A program made the position numbers and the translations under genes. 64,000 nucleotides of DNA, taken from NCBI RefSeq assembly GCF_905220995.1, contig NZ_CAJNBJ010000001.1, forward strand, positions 434,001-498,000. The letters run 5' to 3'. Below the pieces are notes generated by a model. It was not told the origin of the DNA. It saw nothing but the letters and a program-made list of their open reading frames with translations, and did not search any database. Positions within the stretch are counted from its first letter, which is position 1; the number at the start of each line of letters is the position of its first letter. This stretch comes from Nitrospira defluvii (lineage in GTDB: Bacteria; Nitrospirota; Nitrospiria; Nitrospirales; Nitrospiraceae). This document shows, piece after piece, positions 32,890 through 42,477 of this stretch.

Positions 32890-33654
32890 TTAGCCTTCGC
32901 GTTTCATTTGATCAGCAGAGTGACCAAAAACGGCAGCACTACCCACGCCGCCAGCCGAAGGCATGAAAGTCATAGGATTGGTATGCGTTTTGCCATTGTG
33001 GACCTTGGATTGAGTGCCTGTGAAGCGGACGTTTTCGCCATTGTCGGGCAATTTAATGCCCATTTCTTCACGGACTTTTTTGAAGATTTGAGCCGTTTTC
33101 TTCAACTTCAACGTATCTGAATCCCGGATCGTCAGCATGGCGTCCTCGTGCCCTTGCTCGGCGCAAATGGCCATCGTGCAACAATTGGTCCCCGCACGGA
33201 TCATCTTAAGGGTAAGATTGGCGTAGTGACAGTGCACACCAATAAAGATACACGCTTCAATTTTGTTACCCCAAATCGTAAGATTGGGGTGGTTCGGGTT
33301 GATGACTTCTTCCGGGTCAATCTTCGGATATTTGGGCCGATAGTCCGGCATGGGGATAATCATCACGTCGGGAATCTGAGCAGCAATTTCCAACACCGCC
33401 TGTGCCTTTTCAACAGCATGGTTGTTCCATGCCCACAGGACGAGAGGCCCCGGGAAAATCGTTGCATTCGGGCTCGTCAGCATTTTTCGAGCCATCTCCT
33501 CGATGACAACGTCTTCATTCGGCTCCAGAAGTCCATAATAGAGGCCTTGCCCGGGATCAGGCAACGACACCCCCAATTGAGCCGCTGACGGCGGATGGAA
33601 CCCTGCCGGTCCCGGCACGATAATCCGTTCTCTCGTATCTTGTGTCGTTCCCAC
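32890..33654 (-). CDS. Fifth subunit of the 2-oxoacid:ferredoxin oxidoreductase operon
   Basis: 254-residue protein encoded between the ferredoxin-like and alpha subunits. It has no Cys-x2-Cys ferredoxin motif but contains a conserved-looking core (FIGVHCHYANLTLKMIRAGTN and TMAICAEQGHEDAML). Five-subunit oxidoreductases of Aquificales and Nitrospira carry such an extra subunit (epsilon), so the assignment is by operon position and general resemblance. The GTG at 33652-33654 has AGGGGA six bases before it. Its biochemical role in the complex is not established. Confidence 0.75.
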   Translation of the reverse strand: MGTTQDTRERIIVPGPAGFHPPSAAQLGVSLPDPGQGLYYGLLEPNEDVVIEEMARKMLTSPNATIFPGPLVLWAWNNHAVEKAQAVLEIAAQIPDVMIIPMPDYRPKYPKIDPEEVINPNHPNLTIWGNKIEACIFIGVHCHYANLTLKMIRAGTNCCTMAICAEQGHEDAMLTIRDSDTLKLKKTAQIFKKVREEMGIKLPDNGENVRFTGTQSKVHNGKTHTNPMTFMPSAGGVGSAAVFGHSADQMKREG

Positions 33655-33675
33655 GCCCGTTCCCCTTTCGTACGA

Positions 33676-33999
33676 TTACCCAACTACAGGGCTAACCAAT
33701 GTTGCAGTCGTACTTTTTTCCCCATAGGTAATGTTGTCTGTCAATGCGGCCACCGGAAGCTGGTCGATCATAATCATTTTAATGGCATTATTCTTAGCCA
33801 TGTTGTCACAGACCCAGACGCACTGCGCACACCCCTTGCAGCGGTCGACCGCCACATAGGCAGAACCATACTTAAAGCCTTTATCCTTCCCCATTTCGTC
33901 GCTGTACAGGATGGTATTGGCTTCTGGGCAGTACTGCGTGCACAGCTTGCAACTCTTCGCGGCGCAAATCTCAACATTGATATCGGCTACGAGATACAT
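33676..33999 (-). CDS. forD: 2-oxoacid:ferredoxin oxidoreductase, delta (ferredoxin-like) subunit
   Basis: 107-residue electron-transfer subunit with two 4Fe-4S cluster motifs: CAAKSCKLCTQYCP near residue 12 and CKGCAQCVWVC near residue 54. It is co-transcribed with the beta and gamma chains upstream (19 bp) and the fifth subunit downstream (21 bp). It accepts or donates electrons between the catalytic core and external ferredoxin. Assigned by cluster motifs and operon position. Confidence 0.9.
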   Translation of the reverse strand: MYLVADINVEICAAKSCKLCTQYCPEANTILYSDEMGKDKGFKYGSAYVAVDRCKGCAQCVWVCDNMAKNNAIKMIMIDQLPVAALTDNITYGEKSTTATLVSPVVG

Positions 34000-34018
34000 G
34001 GACGCTCCTTCCGCATTC

Positions 34019-34738
34019 CTAGTTCGCGGCGGCTGCAGCCACCGGCTCTTCCGCGCGCTTTACTTCCGGAGAAGCCCAACCGTGGTCCACCGCGTAGTTC
34101 CACCCGGCCCGCATCACCGCGACGTTCTTCTCGATCAACTCCTGCTTCTTCTTGAACTTTCTCTCGACGACGCTATCCAATGCGGCAGTACCACCAGACA
34201 CCACGAATCCCTTCCCGAGGAAGCGATCTTTCACGGCCTGCTCCAAGCCAATCATATTCGTCAAACCGGTAATTGCACCAATGCACCCCATCAGTGCCAT
34301 GTTGGTGGCCAAATCCATCCCGGCGACATCCAGGGAGATCTTGGTAGCTGGGAAGTAATACAGCTTGGCGCGACGTTCTTCCAATTCACGGGCCTGATCC
34401 TTGTGCAATTTCATCGGTCCATCGTTGTTGATCAGCGCAATACCGTCTTCCTTCAAGCCAAAGTAGAACGGCATGGTATACGACTTTCCGTGAGTGATGA
34501 CCTGAGGATGGAAGATGATGATGATGTGCGGAAAGGTGATCTCACCGATTTCATAAATCGGCTCATCCGACACCCGCACGTAACTTTCGACCGGAGCCAT
34601 CCGCTTTTCTGATCCGTAGAACGGAACAATCGTACTTTCTCCGCCCGCATTGATCACCGCGGTACTCAGAATGTGTGAGCCGGTGACGACGCCCTGGCCA
34701 CCCACGCCGGCCATACGGATGTTGAATCGTTTCGCCAT
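34019..34738 (-). CDS. forG: 2-oxoacid:ferredoxin oxidoreductase, gamma subunit
   Basis: 239-residue subunit with the family signature MAGVGGQGVVTGSHILS near residue 10, followed by VPFYGSEKRMAPVESYVRVSD and a nucleotide-like fold. A C-terminal Ala/Glu tail follows residue ~215. It is the second gene of the operon, 27 bp after the beta subunit. Gamma subunits bind CoA in this enzyme family. Confidence 0.92.
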   Translation of the reverse strand: MAKRFNIRMAGVGGQGVVTGSHILSTAVINAGGESTIVPFYGSEKRMAPVESYVRVSDEPIYEIGEITFPHIIIIFHPQVITHGKSYTMPFYFGLKEDGIALINNDGPMKLHKDQARELEERRAKLYYFPATKISLDVAGMDLATNMALMGCIGAITGLTNMIGLEQAVKDRFLGKGFVVSGGTAALDSVVERKFKKKQELIEKNVAVMRAGWNYAVDHGWASPEVKRAEEPVAAAAAN

Positions 34739-34765
34739 GCTCGATCCTCCTTAAGGAAATCCGCC

Positions 34766-35665
34766 CTATGCCTTCGGAAGGCTTTGGGTTTGGGCTGCCG
34801 GCTTCTGCAAAAACTCTTTGTAGCCGTACCGCTCCGTCAAATACTGCTTCGCCTCGTCGCTGATGTACTCCGTAAACTGATATCGATCGTTCTCAACATT
34901 CTTCGCATCTTCCATGACCTTGTCGGTCGGAATTGCATACTCAATGTTGCAGGAGGTGTAAGCCTGAATATAGGTGGACCCAACCTCTCTAGCGATCAGC
35001 ACAGCTTTCTTGATCACGCTCTCCACTCGGCGAGGATTGTTGGGAACCACGGTCGCAACGTAGGCACACCCAGCAACCTTGGCCATCTGCAGCATGTCCA
35101 TCTTCTCAAACTTCTTACCGAGCGGAGCCATCTTCAATACGGCACCGCGATTCGTCATGCCGCTTTCCTGTCCACCGGTGTTTCCATAGACTTCATTGTC
35201 CAGCATGATCGTCGTGAAGCGCTCCTTGCGGAACCAGGAGTGAAGCACCTGCTGAAACCCAATGTCGGCCGTACCACCGTCGCCGGCCATCACGACCACG
35301 TCCTTGGGTTTGTCACCGAAACGTAGACGCAGACCTCTGGACAGACCGCTCGCCACACCATTTTGGTCACCATAGTTCCCATACACAAATGGAATGGCAG
35401 CTTGTGAAATCGCCAAACGCCCGCAACCGGCGGTGCCGACGGTGATGGTATCCTCGGGGTTAGGGAATGCAATCATGGCAAGGCGAATGAAGAGGGTCAT
35501 GGCGCATCCGGCGCACATTGGATGTTCCTCGAGCACTTCCTTAAAAGACCCCATCTGCGAGACAGAGACTTTTTTTCCGAAGGGACCATGCTCGACCATG
35601 TCCCGATATTCTTTCGGCATAAACTTCTCAAAGCCGTTTGAAAACTTGACGTAATCAAGGCTCAT
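34766..35665 (-). CDS. forB: 2-oxoacid:ferredoxin oxidoreductase, beta subunit
   Basis: Thiamine-diphosphate-binding catalytic subunit (299 residues) and first gene of the operon. Features are HPMCAGCAMTLFIRL near residue 48 (cluster/TPP region), TAGCGRLAI, the TPP/Mg motif VVMAGDGGTADIGFQ near 128 continuing to LDNEVYGNTGGQESG, and a C-terminal Cys in YTSCNIEY. ATG follows GGGAGGG. A plausible promoter lies about 155 bp upstream. Confidence 0.93.
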   Translation of the reverse strand: MSLDYVKFSNGFEKFMPKEYRDMVEHGPFGKKVSVSQMGSFKEVLEEHPMCAGCAMTLFIRLAMIAFPNPEDTITVGTAGCGRLAISQAAIPFVYGNYGDQNGVASGLSRGLRLRFGDKPKDVVVMAGDGGTADIGFQQVLHSWFRKERFTTIMLDNEVYGNTGGQESGMTNRGAVLKMAPLGKKFEKMDMLQMAKVAGCAYVATVVPNNPRRVESVIKKAVLIAREVGSTYIQAYTSCNIEYAIPTDKVMEDAKNVENDRYQFTEYISDEAKQYLTERYGYKEFLQKPAAQTQSLPKA

Positions 35666-36131
35666 AGGATTCCCTCCCTTTTATGCGCTGGTGGCTCCGT
35701 TCCGGTCCATATTCACAACCGGACAAGCCAGGTGCAGATTAGATCGACGTTATTTGGCCTGAGTACTGAACTGCGTTCCTGAAACGGATAGGAATGTTCG
35801 AGTGCTTCTGACTTCGAACCGGTGCCGAGTGTAACAAAGCACGAAAAAATCTGTCAATCGCACCTGCACGGTAAAATCAAAGGAGCCCGTCAATCCCAGT
35901 CCATGACAATCGTAATGGAGTGCGCAAAAGCATTGCAACTTTACAGAAGGCCCACGCGAGACGAAAGAAGGCCTACTGCGAACAAGCTCGCTAGGTCCAT
36001 GGCCCTAAATAGGCTTGAACGCGAAGATTTCTCCATCACCATCCGTGACAAATAAAGGTTCAATTCAGTTGCAGTTCCCTGGAGAAGCGGGTAAAGATTA
36101 TCGCTTAACGTCATTGGATGACTGCGACATT
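35666..36131. other. Divergent intergenic region
   Basis: 466 bp between the oxidoreductase operon and the MetV-like gene. It includes the minus-strand promoter at 35828-35857 and about 155 bp of leader before forB. Short overlapping open frames on both strands have no ribosome sites and no recognisable features, so I do not call them genes. Confidence 0.6.
35828..35857 (-). promoter_or_regulatory. Sigma-70-type promoter for the oxidoreductase operon
   Basis: On the minus strand a perfect TTGACA (35852-35857) is followed after 18 bases by TACACT (35828-35833). Transcription would start near 35821 and run into forB. Confidence 0.55.
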
Positions 36132-36380
36132 ATGCCGATACGAGTCCTTGTCCCGGGCGAAGAACATGGCGACCAGCATGTAGGAGGTGTCCACAAGCGG
36201 CCACCGATCCCTGACGGCTCCCTCAAGGCCGAATGTCCGAAATTCATGAGTCACGGACCATGCGGGGGCGTCCGCAGAGGGGGGTTTTGCGAAGTCTACC
36301 CGGACATGACCTGCCCCTGGGTGACGCTGTTCCATAAACTTCAAGACCTAGGCCAACTGGAATGGATGAAACAAGTCTAA
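36132..36380 (+). CDS. Free-standing methylenetetrahydrofolate reductase C-terminal (MetV-like) domain protein
   Basis: Short cytosolic protein (about 82 residues) with the cysteine pattern of the MTHFR C-terminal/MetV domain (ECPKFMSHGPCGGV, then GFCEVYPDMTCPW). In acetogens MetV partners MetF and binds metal clusters. Here it stands alone, 12 kb from metF. The ATG at 36132 has no strong ribosome site, and the reading frame is open further upstream, so the start is uncertain. It is followed 24 bp later by queF. A role as a MetF partner is inference. Confidence 0.7.
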   Translation: MPIRVLVPGEEHGDQHVGGVHKRPPIPDGSLKAECPKFMSHGPCGGVRRGGFCEVYPDMTCPWVTLFHKLQDLGQLEWMKQV

Positions 36381-36404
36381 CTGTGCTGGGTAAGAGGTGA
36401 CGGT

Positions 36405-36833
36405 GTGAACGGAATGGGCGGCAAGAAACCGAAGCGGAAGGGTACAACCACCAAGCTGGGCTACAACGAGCGTCACGCGAAGAGTGGGATTTCCACCGTA
36501 CTGCCTGACATCGAGACGTTTCCCAATCAATACAAGGGATACGAGATTACGATTGTCATCCCAGAGTACACGGCCATCTGCCCCAAGACCAATCTGCCGG
36601 ACTTTGGCACCATCACCCTTCACTATAAACCGGACAAAGCCTGCCTTGAGCTCAAAGCGCTCAAAATGTATATCCACGCCTATCGAAATATTGGCATTTT
36701 TTACGAAAATGCCGTGAACCGAATTCTGCGCGACGTCGTAGCATCCTGCCGGCCGGTCTGGGCTAAAGTCACAGGAGAATTCGCCGCTCGTGGTGGACTT
36801 CGAAGCGTGATCGAAGCCAGATACCCCGAGTAG
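36405..36833 (+). CDS. queF: NADPH-dependent 7-cyano-7-deazaguanine reductase
   Basis: Reduces preQ0 to preQ1 in queuosine tRNA-modification synthesis; 142 residues, the short (type I) form. The family core is present: EYTAICPKTNLPDFGTITL near residue 54 with the nucleophilic cysteine, then LELKALKMYIHAYRN carrying the E(S/L)K(S/A)xK motif region. The GTG at 36405 is preceded by AAGAGGTGA at suitable distance; an ATG three codons later is an alternative. No other queuosine gene is in view. Confidence 0.94.
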   Translation: MNGMGGKKPKRKGTTTKLGYNERHAKSGISTVLPDIETFPNQYKGYEITIVIPEYTAICPKTNLPDFGTITLHYKPDKACLELKALKMYIHAYRNIGIFYENAVNRILRDVVASCRPVWAKVTGEFAARGGLRSVIEARYPE

Positions 36834-37243
36834 ATCACTCTATCCCTGGGCCCGAAAGGCGAGCGAGTCACCCAAGACCGGCTCGGACGCCCCACATCAT
36901 CCATCATTACCGATCCCCCGTCCCATCGACGTCTCCTGGAGGACGTAACGGACAGGTTGCACGCCTCAAGTCCTACACCAAAACCACCGACATCAGACTG
37001 TCGGAGTACATGACTACCAGGCCCGGGGTACGTCCGCATTATCACGTGACCCCATACCGTCAGGCAGAGCACACCGTCTCGCCGCCGTCTACGGGCAAGT
37101 GGAAGCGGCCGGACGTGCAGGCAAAACCGCGGAACTCCCCGGGCTTTCCCAGGGCCTGCGTCCCGAACACCACGCAATCTGCGCCCTGATGCAAGACGAG
37201 CTCGACCGAACAGGACAGTCCGCAGCATGACGGAGCCCGGATC
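36834..37243. other. Intergenic region before the first hybrid kinase
   Basis: 410 bp. No convincing gene on either strand: a long opposite-strand open frame crosses queF and the kinase start and lacks any domain or ribosome site. No clear promoter or repeat was found; a regulatory region for the kinase is expected here. Confidence 0.5.
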
Positions 37244-40210
37244 GTGACCATCCGCCGAATTTGTCAACAACTGTGGCCATTCAGGCAGGACGGACAACAC
37301 AGGCCGCCCCATGGCCTGGACGACACGGAACAGGCCATGGCGCGACAGCAGTACGAGTCGAGCCTACGGGAGAGCGAAGAGAAATACCGACGCCTCTTCG
37401 AATCGTCGCGCGACGCGATCATGATTTTGTATCCACCCCGCTGGAATTTTATTACCTGCAACCCGGCCACCGTCGAGCTGTTTTGGGCAAGGGACGAAGC
37501 GCACTTCACATCCCTCGGCCCTGGCGATGTGTCTCCCGAATATCAGCCGGACGGTGAGCTGTCCATGGTCAAGGCACCCAAGGCCATCGAGGCCGCCATG
37601 CGGGAAGGCTTCTACCTGTTCGAATGGATGCACAAACGAGTCGGCGGACCGAACTTTTTGGCGACCGTCCAGTTGACCCGCATCACACTCCAAGGCGTCG
37701 AGGGATTGCAGGCCACGGTTCGCGACATTACCGAGCAACGCCGGGCCGAAACCGAACTACGCGCCTATGCAACGTTTCAGCGAGCCATTCTGGACAATGC
37801 CGGCTCAGCGATTATTTCCTGCCGGCCTGACGGCATCATACAACTGTTCAACCCGGCGGCAGAAGCGCTCCTTGGCTACACGGCCGACGAACTGATCGGC
37901 CGCCAACACCCGGGCATCTTTCATGTTCCCGAGGAAATTGTGGAGCGGGCCAGACAACTCTCCGAACAATTCGGCACGACCATCGCCACGGGATTCGACG
38001 TCTTCGTGGAAAAATGCCGACGCAATTTGCCCAATGAGCAAGAGTGGACGTACCTTCGCAAAGACGGCACCAGGAGAACGGTGCTGCTCAATATCACAGC
38101 ACTGCGAGACGCTGACGGCAAGATCACGGGCTACCTCGGCGTCGCCTCCGACATTACCCCGCTCAAACGCACCGCACAGGAATTACTGCTGGCAAAGGAA
38201 GCTGCGGAGGACGCCAGCCGCACGAAGTCACAATTTCTCGCCAATATGAGCCATGAGATCCGGACGCCGATGAACGGCGTCCTCGGCATGACCGAGTTGT
38301 TGCTCACGACCGGGCTCGATATTCGGCAACGCCACCTGACACGGACCATTCAACAATCCGGCGAAGCCCTCCTGGCCATCATCAATGACATCCTCGACTT
38401 CTCCAAAATTGAAGCGGGCAAACTGCAGCTGGAACGACTGGACTTTGATCTTCAGGATACGGTGGACAATGCCGTGGAACTCTTTGCCACCCCGGCCCAA
38501 CGCAAAGGGCTGGAGCTCACCTGCCACATGCCGAGTTCGATTCCGCGAACGCTTCGTGGCGACCCAATCAGGCTTCGCCAGGCACTACTGAACCTCATCA
38601 GCAATGCGCTGAAGTTTACCGCAACCGGGGAAATCAACGTGCGCATCGACGCAGTGAGCGAGACAGACACCACCGCGACCCTGCGATTCGCCGTGAAAGA
38701 TTCCGGCGTCGGCATTCCAGCCGAGGCTCATCAGCGCATCTTCGAAGCCTTCTCACAAGCCGATGGCACGACCACCCGCCGCTTCGGTGGTACAGGCCTC
38801 GGACTCACGATCGTGAAGGAACTCGTTTCCCTCATGCAGGGACAGATCGGCGTGGAGAGCCAGGTCGGCCACGGCTCCACCTTTTGGTTTACGGCGGTCT
38901 TTGCGCGACAACCGCCGACCGTCCAGGAGCAACATCCGGAACATGCCCTGCTCAAACGACGAATTCTCGTCGTCGATGACACCGCCGCCAATCGCGAGAT
39001 TCTGGATGATCATCTCCGCTCGTGGGGAGCGATCCCCGTGCTGGCCGCGTCCGCTGGCGAGGCGCTCGCGGAGCTTCGAGCGGCCACCGCGAAGCACCCG
39101 TTCGAGTTGGCCATTCTCGATTTTCAAATGCCGGACATGGACGGCATGCAACTGGCCCAAGCGATTCGGGCTGATCCGCAATTGGCCTCACTTCCCCTGT
39201 TGATGCTCACGTCCGTGGGGTACGACGCCGGAGCGCCTGGGGTGCCCGCAGTCGATGGCTGGGTGACCAAACCTGTCAGGAAAACCTTGTTGCAACAGGC
39301 CATTCTGGGCCTCTTCCGGACAGGACAGCGTGCACCGATACGCCGTCCGGAGCCGGTGCTATCGGAACCAGTGACAACAGGCTGCCACCCGGCACGTCTT
39401 CTCCTCGTCGAAGACACACCGGTCAACCGGGAGGTGGCTACCGGGATGTTGGACATCCTGGGATACTCTGTGCATGCCGTCGAGAACGGGTGTCTCGCGC
39501 TGGAGGCTGTCGCACGAGAACAGTTCGATCTTATTCTGATGGATTGCCAGATGCCGGTAATGGACGGCTTCACGGCCACCGCCGCCATCCGACAACAGGA
39601 GCGTCACTCAGGGGGTGGGCACCATGCCCCCATCATCGCCTTGACCGCGAATGCGATGGACGGCGATCGCACCCGCTGTCTCGCCGCCGGCATGGACGAT
39701 TATCTGGCCAAGCCGTTTACGGCGGCACAACTGCACACGATCCTGAAGCAATGGCTGATTCCACCTACGGCTGACGCTCCAACTCCGTCCATACCCGCAC
39801 AGACTGCGCCACGACAATCGACGCGCGAGTACGCTCCTCCTGCCAGGAAAGCGGAAATCGACAAGACCGCCTGGGAGGCGATTCGATCACTGCAACAACC
39901 AGGGCGTCCTGATATTTTGGCGAAAGTCCTCACCACGTATCTGAACGACTCCCGAATACTCGTGGAAGAGATTCGGGCTGCAGTACAGGCTCGCGATCCC
40001 GGCGCCCTCGCCAAAGCCGCGCACCGATTAAAGTCCAGCAGCGCGCAGCTCGGCGTCTTGGCCACGGCGGCTCACTGCAAAGAGCTGGAACACCTGGGAC
40101 AAGTCGCCTGCCTCGACGACGCCGCCCGCCTGCTAGCCCAATTGGCTGAGACACATCAGGCCGCCTGCACCACCATCGCCGCTGAACTTCGAAGCCCATC
40201 CGCGACCTAA
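37244..40210 (+). CDS. Hybrid sensor histidine kinase (PAS-PAS-HisKA-HATPase-REC-REC-HPt)
   Basis: Cytosolic phosphorelay protein of 988 residues with no membrane helix. Order: two PAS-like sensor domains (about 43-165 and 172-300), HisKA with phospho-acceptor His337 in [16 protein letters not shown], HATPase (N box NLISNALKF near 450, DSGVGIP, GGTGLGL near 515), a first receiver with Asp626 in ILDFQMPDMDG, a second receiver with Asp767 in LMDCQMPVMDG, and an HPt domain with His927 in [12 protein letters not shown]. All catalytic residues are present. The GTG start has GGAG nine bases upstream. The kinase core and C-terminal modules are near-copies of the kinase at 43446-46349, pointing to duplication. 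No dedicated response regulator is adjacent. Signal unknown. Confidence 0.9.
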   Translation: MTIRRICQQLWPFRQDGQHRPPHGLDDTEQAMARQQYESSLRESEEKYRRLFESSRDAIMILYPPRWNFITCNPATVELFWARDEAHFTSLGPGDVSPEYQPDGELSMVKAPKAIEAAMREGFYLFEWMHKRVGGPNFLATVQLTRITLQGVEGLQATVRDITEQRRAETELRAYATFQRAILDNAGSAIISCRPDGIIQLFNPAAEALLGYTADELIGRQHPGIFHVPEEIVERARQLSEQFGTTIATGFDVFVEKCRRNLPNEQEWTYLRKDGTRRTVLLNITALRDADGKITGYLGVASDITPLKRTAQELLLAKEAAEDASRTKSQFLANMSHEIRTPMNGVLGMTELLLTTGLDIRQRHLTRTIQQSGEALLAIINDILDFSKIEAGKLQLERLDFDLQDTVDNAVELFATPAQRKGLELTCHMPSSIPRTLRGDPIRLRQALLNLISNALKFTATGEINVRIDAVSETDTTATLRFAVKDSGVGIPAEAHQRIFEAFSQADGTTTRRFGGTGLGLTIVKELVSLMQGQIGVESQVGHGSTFWFTAVFARQPPTVQEQHPEHALLKRRILVVDDTAANREILDDHLRSWGAIPVLAASAGEALAELRAATAKHPFELAILDFQMPDMDGMQLAQAIRADPQLASLPLLMLTSVGYDAGAPGVPAVDGWVTKPVRKTLLQQAILGLFRTGQRAPIRRPEPVLSEPVTTGCHPARLLLVEDTPVNREVATGMLDILGYSVHAVENGCLALEAVAREQFDLILMDCQMPVMDGFTATAAIRQQERHSGGGHHAPIIALTANAMDGDRTRCLAAGMDDYLAKPFTAAQLHTILKQWLIPPTADAPTPSIPAQTAPRQSTREYAPPARKAEIDKTAWEAIRSLQQPGRPDILAKVLTTYLNDSRILVEEIRAAVQARDPGALAKAAHRLKSSSAQLGVLATAAHCKELEHLGQVACLDDAARLLAQLAETHQAACTTIAAELRSPSAT

Positions 40211-40355
40211 CCGCTGGGGATTCCGCGACCCCGTTCCATCACCGACTTCTCCTACACGTCACGGCATTTCTCCTCACCATTTGCCTTGAATTCGTCAAGT
40301 TAGCTACGCCCTCGACCGATAACGGACGGATAAGTCTTACTCCATGGAGTCGTCT

Positions 40356-42461
40356 ATGCGCTACCTTGCTAGAACCTGCAACGTGAGAGTGTTCGCAGTC
40401 GCCGGCTGCTTCTTGACGGCCACGATCCTGACGGCTCTCATCCCCCCATCCCATGCGGCCTCGCGCATTGAGAATGCTCCCTCGGTGCAAAGGGATGCCT
40501 TGCTGGATCTCCCCGAGGTGCCCCTGTCAGCCCCATCAGACGACCACGAAGCCGTGGGCCAGGAAAGTACGCTCTTTGAAGAAATTCCCTCGGTCTATGG
40601 TGCGGCCAAGTATGACCAGAAGGTAAATGAGGCGCCGGCGGCCGTCATCATCATCACGGCCGACCAGATCAAGAAATACGGCTACAGAAATTTTGCGCAG
40701 ATTCTCGACAGCGTGCCGGGCTTGTTTACCAACAACGATCGAAACTACGGCTACCTGGGAATTCGCGGCTTCAATCGGCCAGGCGATTATACCTCTCGTG
40801 TCCTGCTGCTAATCGATAACCATCGACTCAACGATGCCGTGTACGACTCAGGCGGTACCAGCACGGAAATGCCGATCGATGTTGACTTGATCGACCGGGT
40901 GGAAATCATCAAAGGACCCGGATCCTCGCTATATGGCACCAATGCGTTTTTGGGTGTGGTCAACGTGATCACGAAGCAGGGACGGGACCTGAAGGGCGCC
41001 GAGGTTTCCGGGGAAGCCAGCAGCTTCAATACGTATCGAAGCCGACTCAGTTACGGCAATAAGTTTTCGAACGGGCTTGAGATGCTCCTGTCCGGCTCCT
41101 TCTCCGATAGTGAAGGGCATCGCGAGTTGTCGTACCCGGCATTCTCCTCGACCAATAACGGCATTGCGAAGGACGCGGATCGGGACAACCTAAATTTCTA
41201 CACCGGCAAGCTGAGCTATGCGGATTTCACACTGACGGGCGGGTATCAATGGCGAAAGAAAAATGTGCCGACTGCCGCCTTTGGAACAGTGTTCAATGAC
41301 AACCGGTTCAATACCGTCGACGAACGTTCCTATCTCGACCTGAGCTACCAACACGAATTCCTGAGCCAGATCAACGTGAAAGCACGGCTCTATTACGATC
41401 GATATTACTATCGCGCACATCTTCCCTATGACTACGCCCGAGCCGGCACTCCCCCGTTTACCATCAATAAGGATGCTGCGCACACCGACTGGTGGGGAGG
41501 CGAACTCACGCTCACAAAACGGTTCTTCGACAGCCACAAAGTCACGATCGGAACCGAGTATCGAGATCAGTTCCGTCAAAACCAAAGCAACGCGGACCTT
41601 GATCCGCCGGCCACCTACCTCGACGACAAGCGCCATTCCAGCTTTGTAGCATTTTACGTGCAGGACGAATGGGCGATTGCCGACCACCTGGTCTTGAACG
41701 CGGGGGTTCGGCACGATGAGTACAGCACCTTCGGGGGCACTACCAATCCTCGGCTGGCCCTGATCTCGAACTGGGACAAGACCACCGTGAAATTATTGTA
41801 TGGGCAGGCGTTCCGGGCCCCCAATCCCTATGAACAGTTCTATGTGACGTCAACCACCTTCAAGGCCAGTCCCAATCTTAAACCGGAAAAGATCAAGACT
41901 TATGAATTCGTCGTCGAGCAGTACTTAGGGGACCATCTTCGAGCCCTCAGCAGTCTTTACCAATACAACATCTCCGGCCTAATCAGTCAGACCATCGACC
42001 AAACCGACGGCCTCCTATTTTTCAGCAATACCGACAACATCACCTCTAGGGGCATGGAACTTACATTGGAAGGGAAATGGCCGTCAGGCTTCGAAGGCCG
42101 GTTAAGCTACGCCCTGCAAACTACAAAAAACGATGACACCGATCAAAAGCTCACGAACTCCCCCCAACATCTCGGGAAAGCCAACTTAATCGTACCCATC
42201 GTAGCGGATAAGCTGTTCGCCGGGATCGAGGGCCGCTATACCAGTTCACGCCTTACCCTCGCAGGAAATAACGCCAGCCCCTTTTACATTCTCAATGTGT
42301 CGCTCTTCAGTCAACAGATCGTCAAAGGGTGGGAGCTATCCGGGCACATCAACAACCTGATGAACCAGCAATACGGCTACCCCGGCTCGGGGGAACACAT
42401 ACAGGATGTCATTGACCAGGATGGCCGGACATTCTGGGTGAAGCTGAAGTACCGCTTCTAA
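40356..42461 (+). CDS. TonB-dependent outer membrane receptor
   Basis: Outer-membrane beta-barrel of 701 residues with a signal peptide (cleavage about residue 35, SHAASR). Residues about 75-190 form the plug: VNEAPAAVIIITADQIKKYG, FAQILDSVPGLFT, LGIRGFNRPGDYTSRVLLLID, then VEIIKGPGSSLYGTNAFLGVVNVIT. The rest is barrel, ending in the aromatic FWVKLKYRF. There is no N-terminal signalling (STN) domain. The second of two possible ATG codons was used because GGAG precedes it by seven bases. It is followed 16 bp later by a periplasmic binding protein and then a transmembrane kinase, so it may serve sensing as well as import. Ligand unknown. Confidence 0.9.
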   Translation: MRYLARTCNVRVFAVAGCFLTATILTALIPPSHAASRIENAPSVQRDALLDLPEVPLSAPSDDHEAVGQESTLFEEIPSVYGAAKYDQKVNEAPAAVIIITADQIKKYGYRNFAQILDSVPGLFTNNDRNYGYLGIRGFNRPGDYTSRVLLLIDNHRLNDAVYDSGGTSTEMPIDVDLIDRVEIIKGPGSSLYGTNAFLGVVNVITKQGRDLKGAEVSGEASSFNTYRSRLSYGNKFSNGLEMLLSGSFSDSEGHRELSYPAFSSTNNGIAKDADRDNLNFYTGKLSYADFTLTGGYQWRKKNVPTAAFGTVFNDNRFNTVDERSYLDLSYQHEFLSQINVKARLYYDRYYYRAHLPYDYARAGTPPFTINKDAAHTDWWGGELTLTKRFFDSHKVTIGTEYRDQFRQNQSNADLDPPATYLDDKRHSSFVAFYVQDEWAIADHLVLNAGVRHDEYSTFGGTTNPRLALISNWDKTTVKLLYGQAFRAPNPYEQFYVTSTTFKASPNLKPEKIKTYEFVVEQYLGDHLRALSSLYQYNISGLISQTIDQTDGLLFFSNTDNITSRGMELTLEGKWPSGFEGRLSYALQTTKNDDTDQKLTNSPQHLGKANLIVPIVADKLFAGIEGRYTSSRLTLAGNNASPFYILNVSLFSQQIVKGWELSGHINNLMNQQYGYPGSGEHIQDVIDQDGRTFWVKLKYRF

Positions 42462-42477
42462 GGAACTGGCATCACCG

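Noticed and set aside
36701-37312. Minus-strand reading frame spanning the gap before the first kinase
   Set aside because: It overlaps both queF and the kinase start, is arginine/glycine-rich in the manner of shadow frames, and lacks a ribosome site.
40285-40299. Small inverted repeat CTTGA-ATTCG-TCAAG before the TonB receptor
   Set aside because: Five-base arms are common by chance and no promoter elements line up with it convincingly.
40356-42461. FecA-type signalling receptor
   Set aside because: There is no N-terminal STN domain and no anti-sigma/sigma pair nearby; signalling, if any, would go through the neighbouring kinase.
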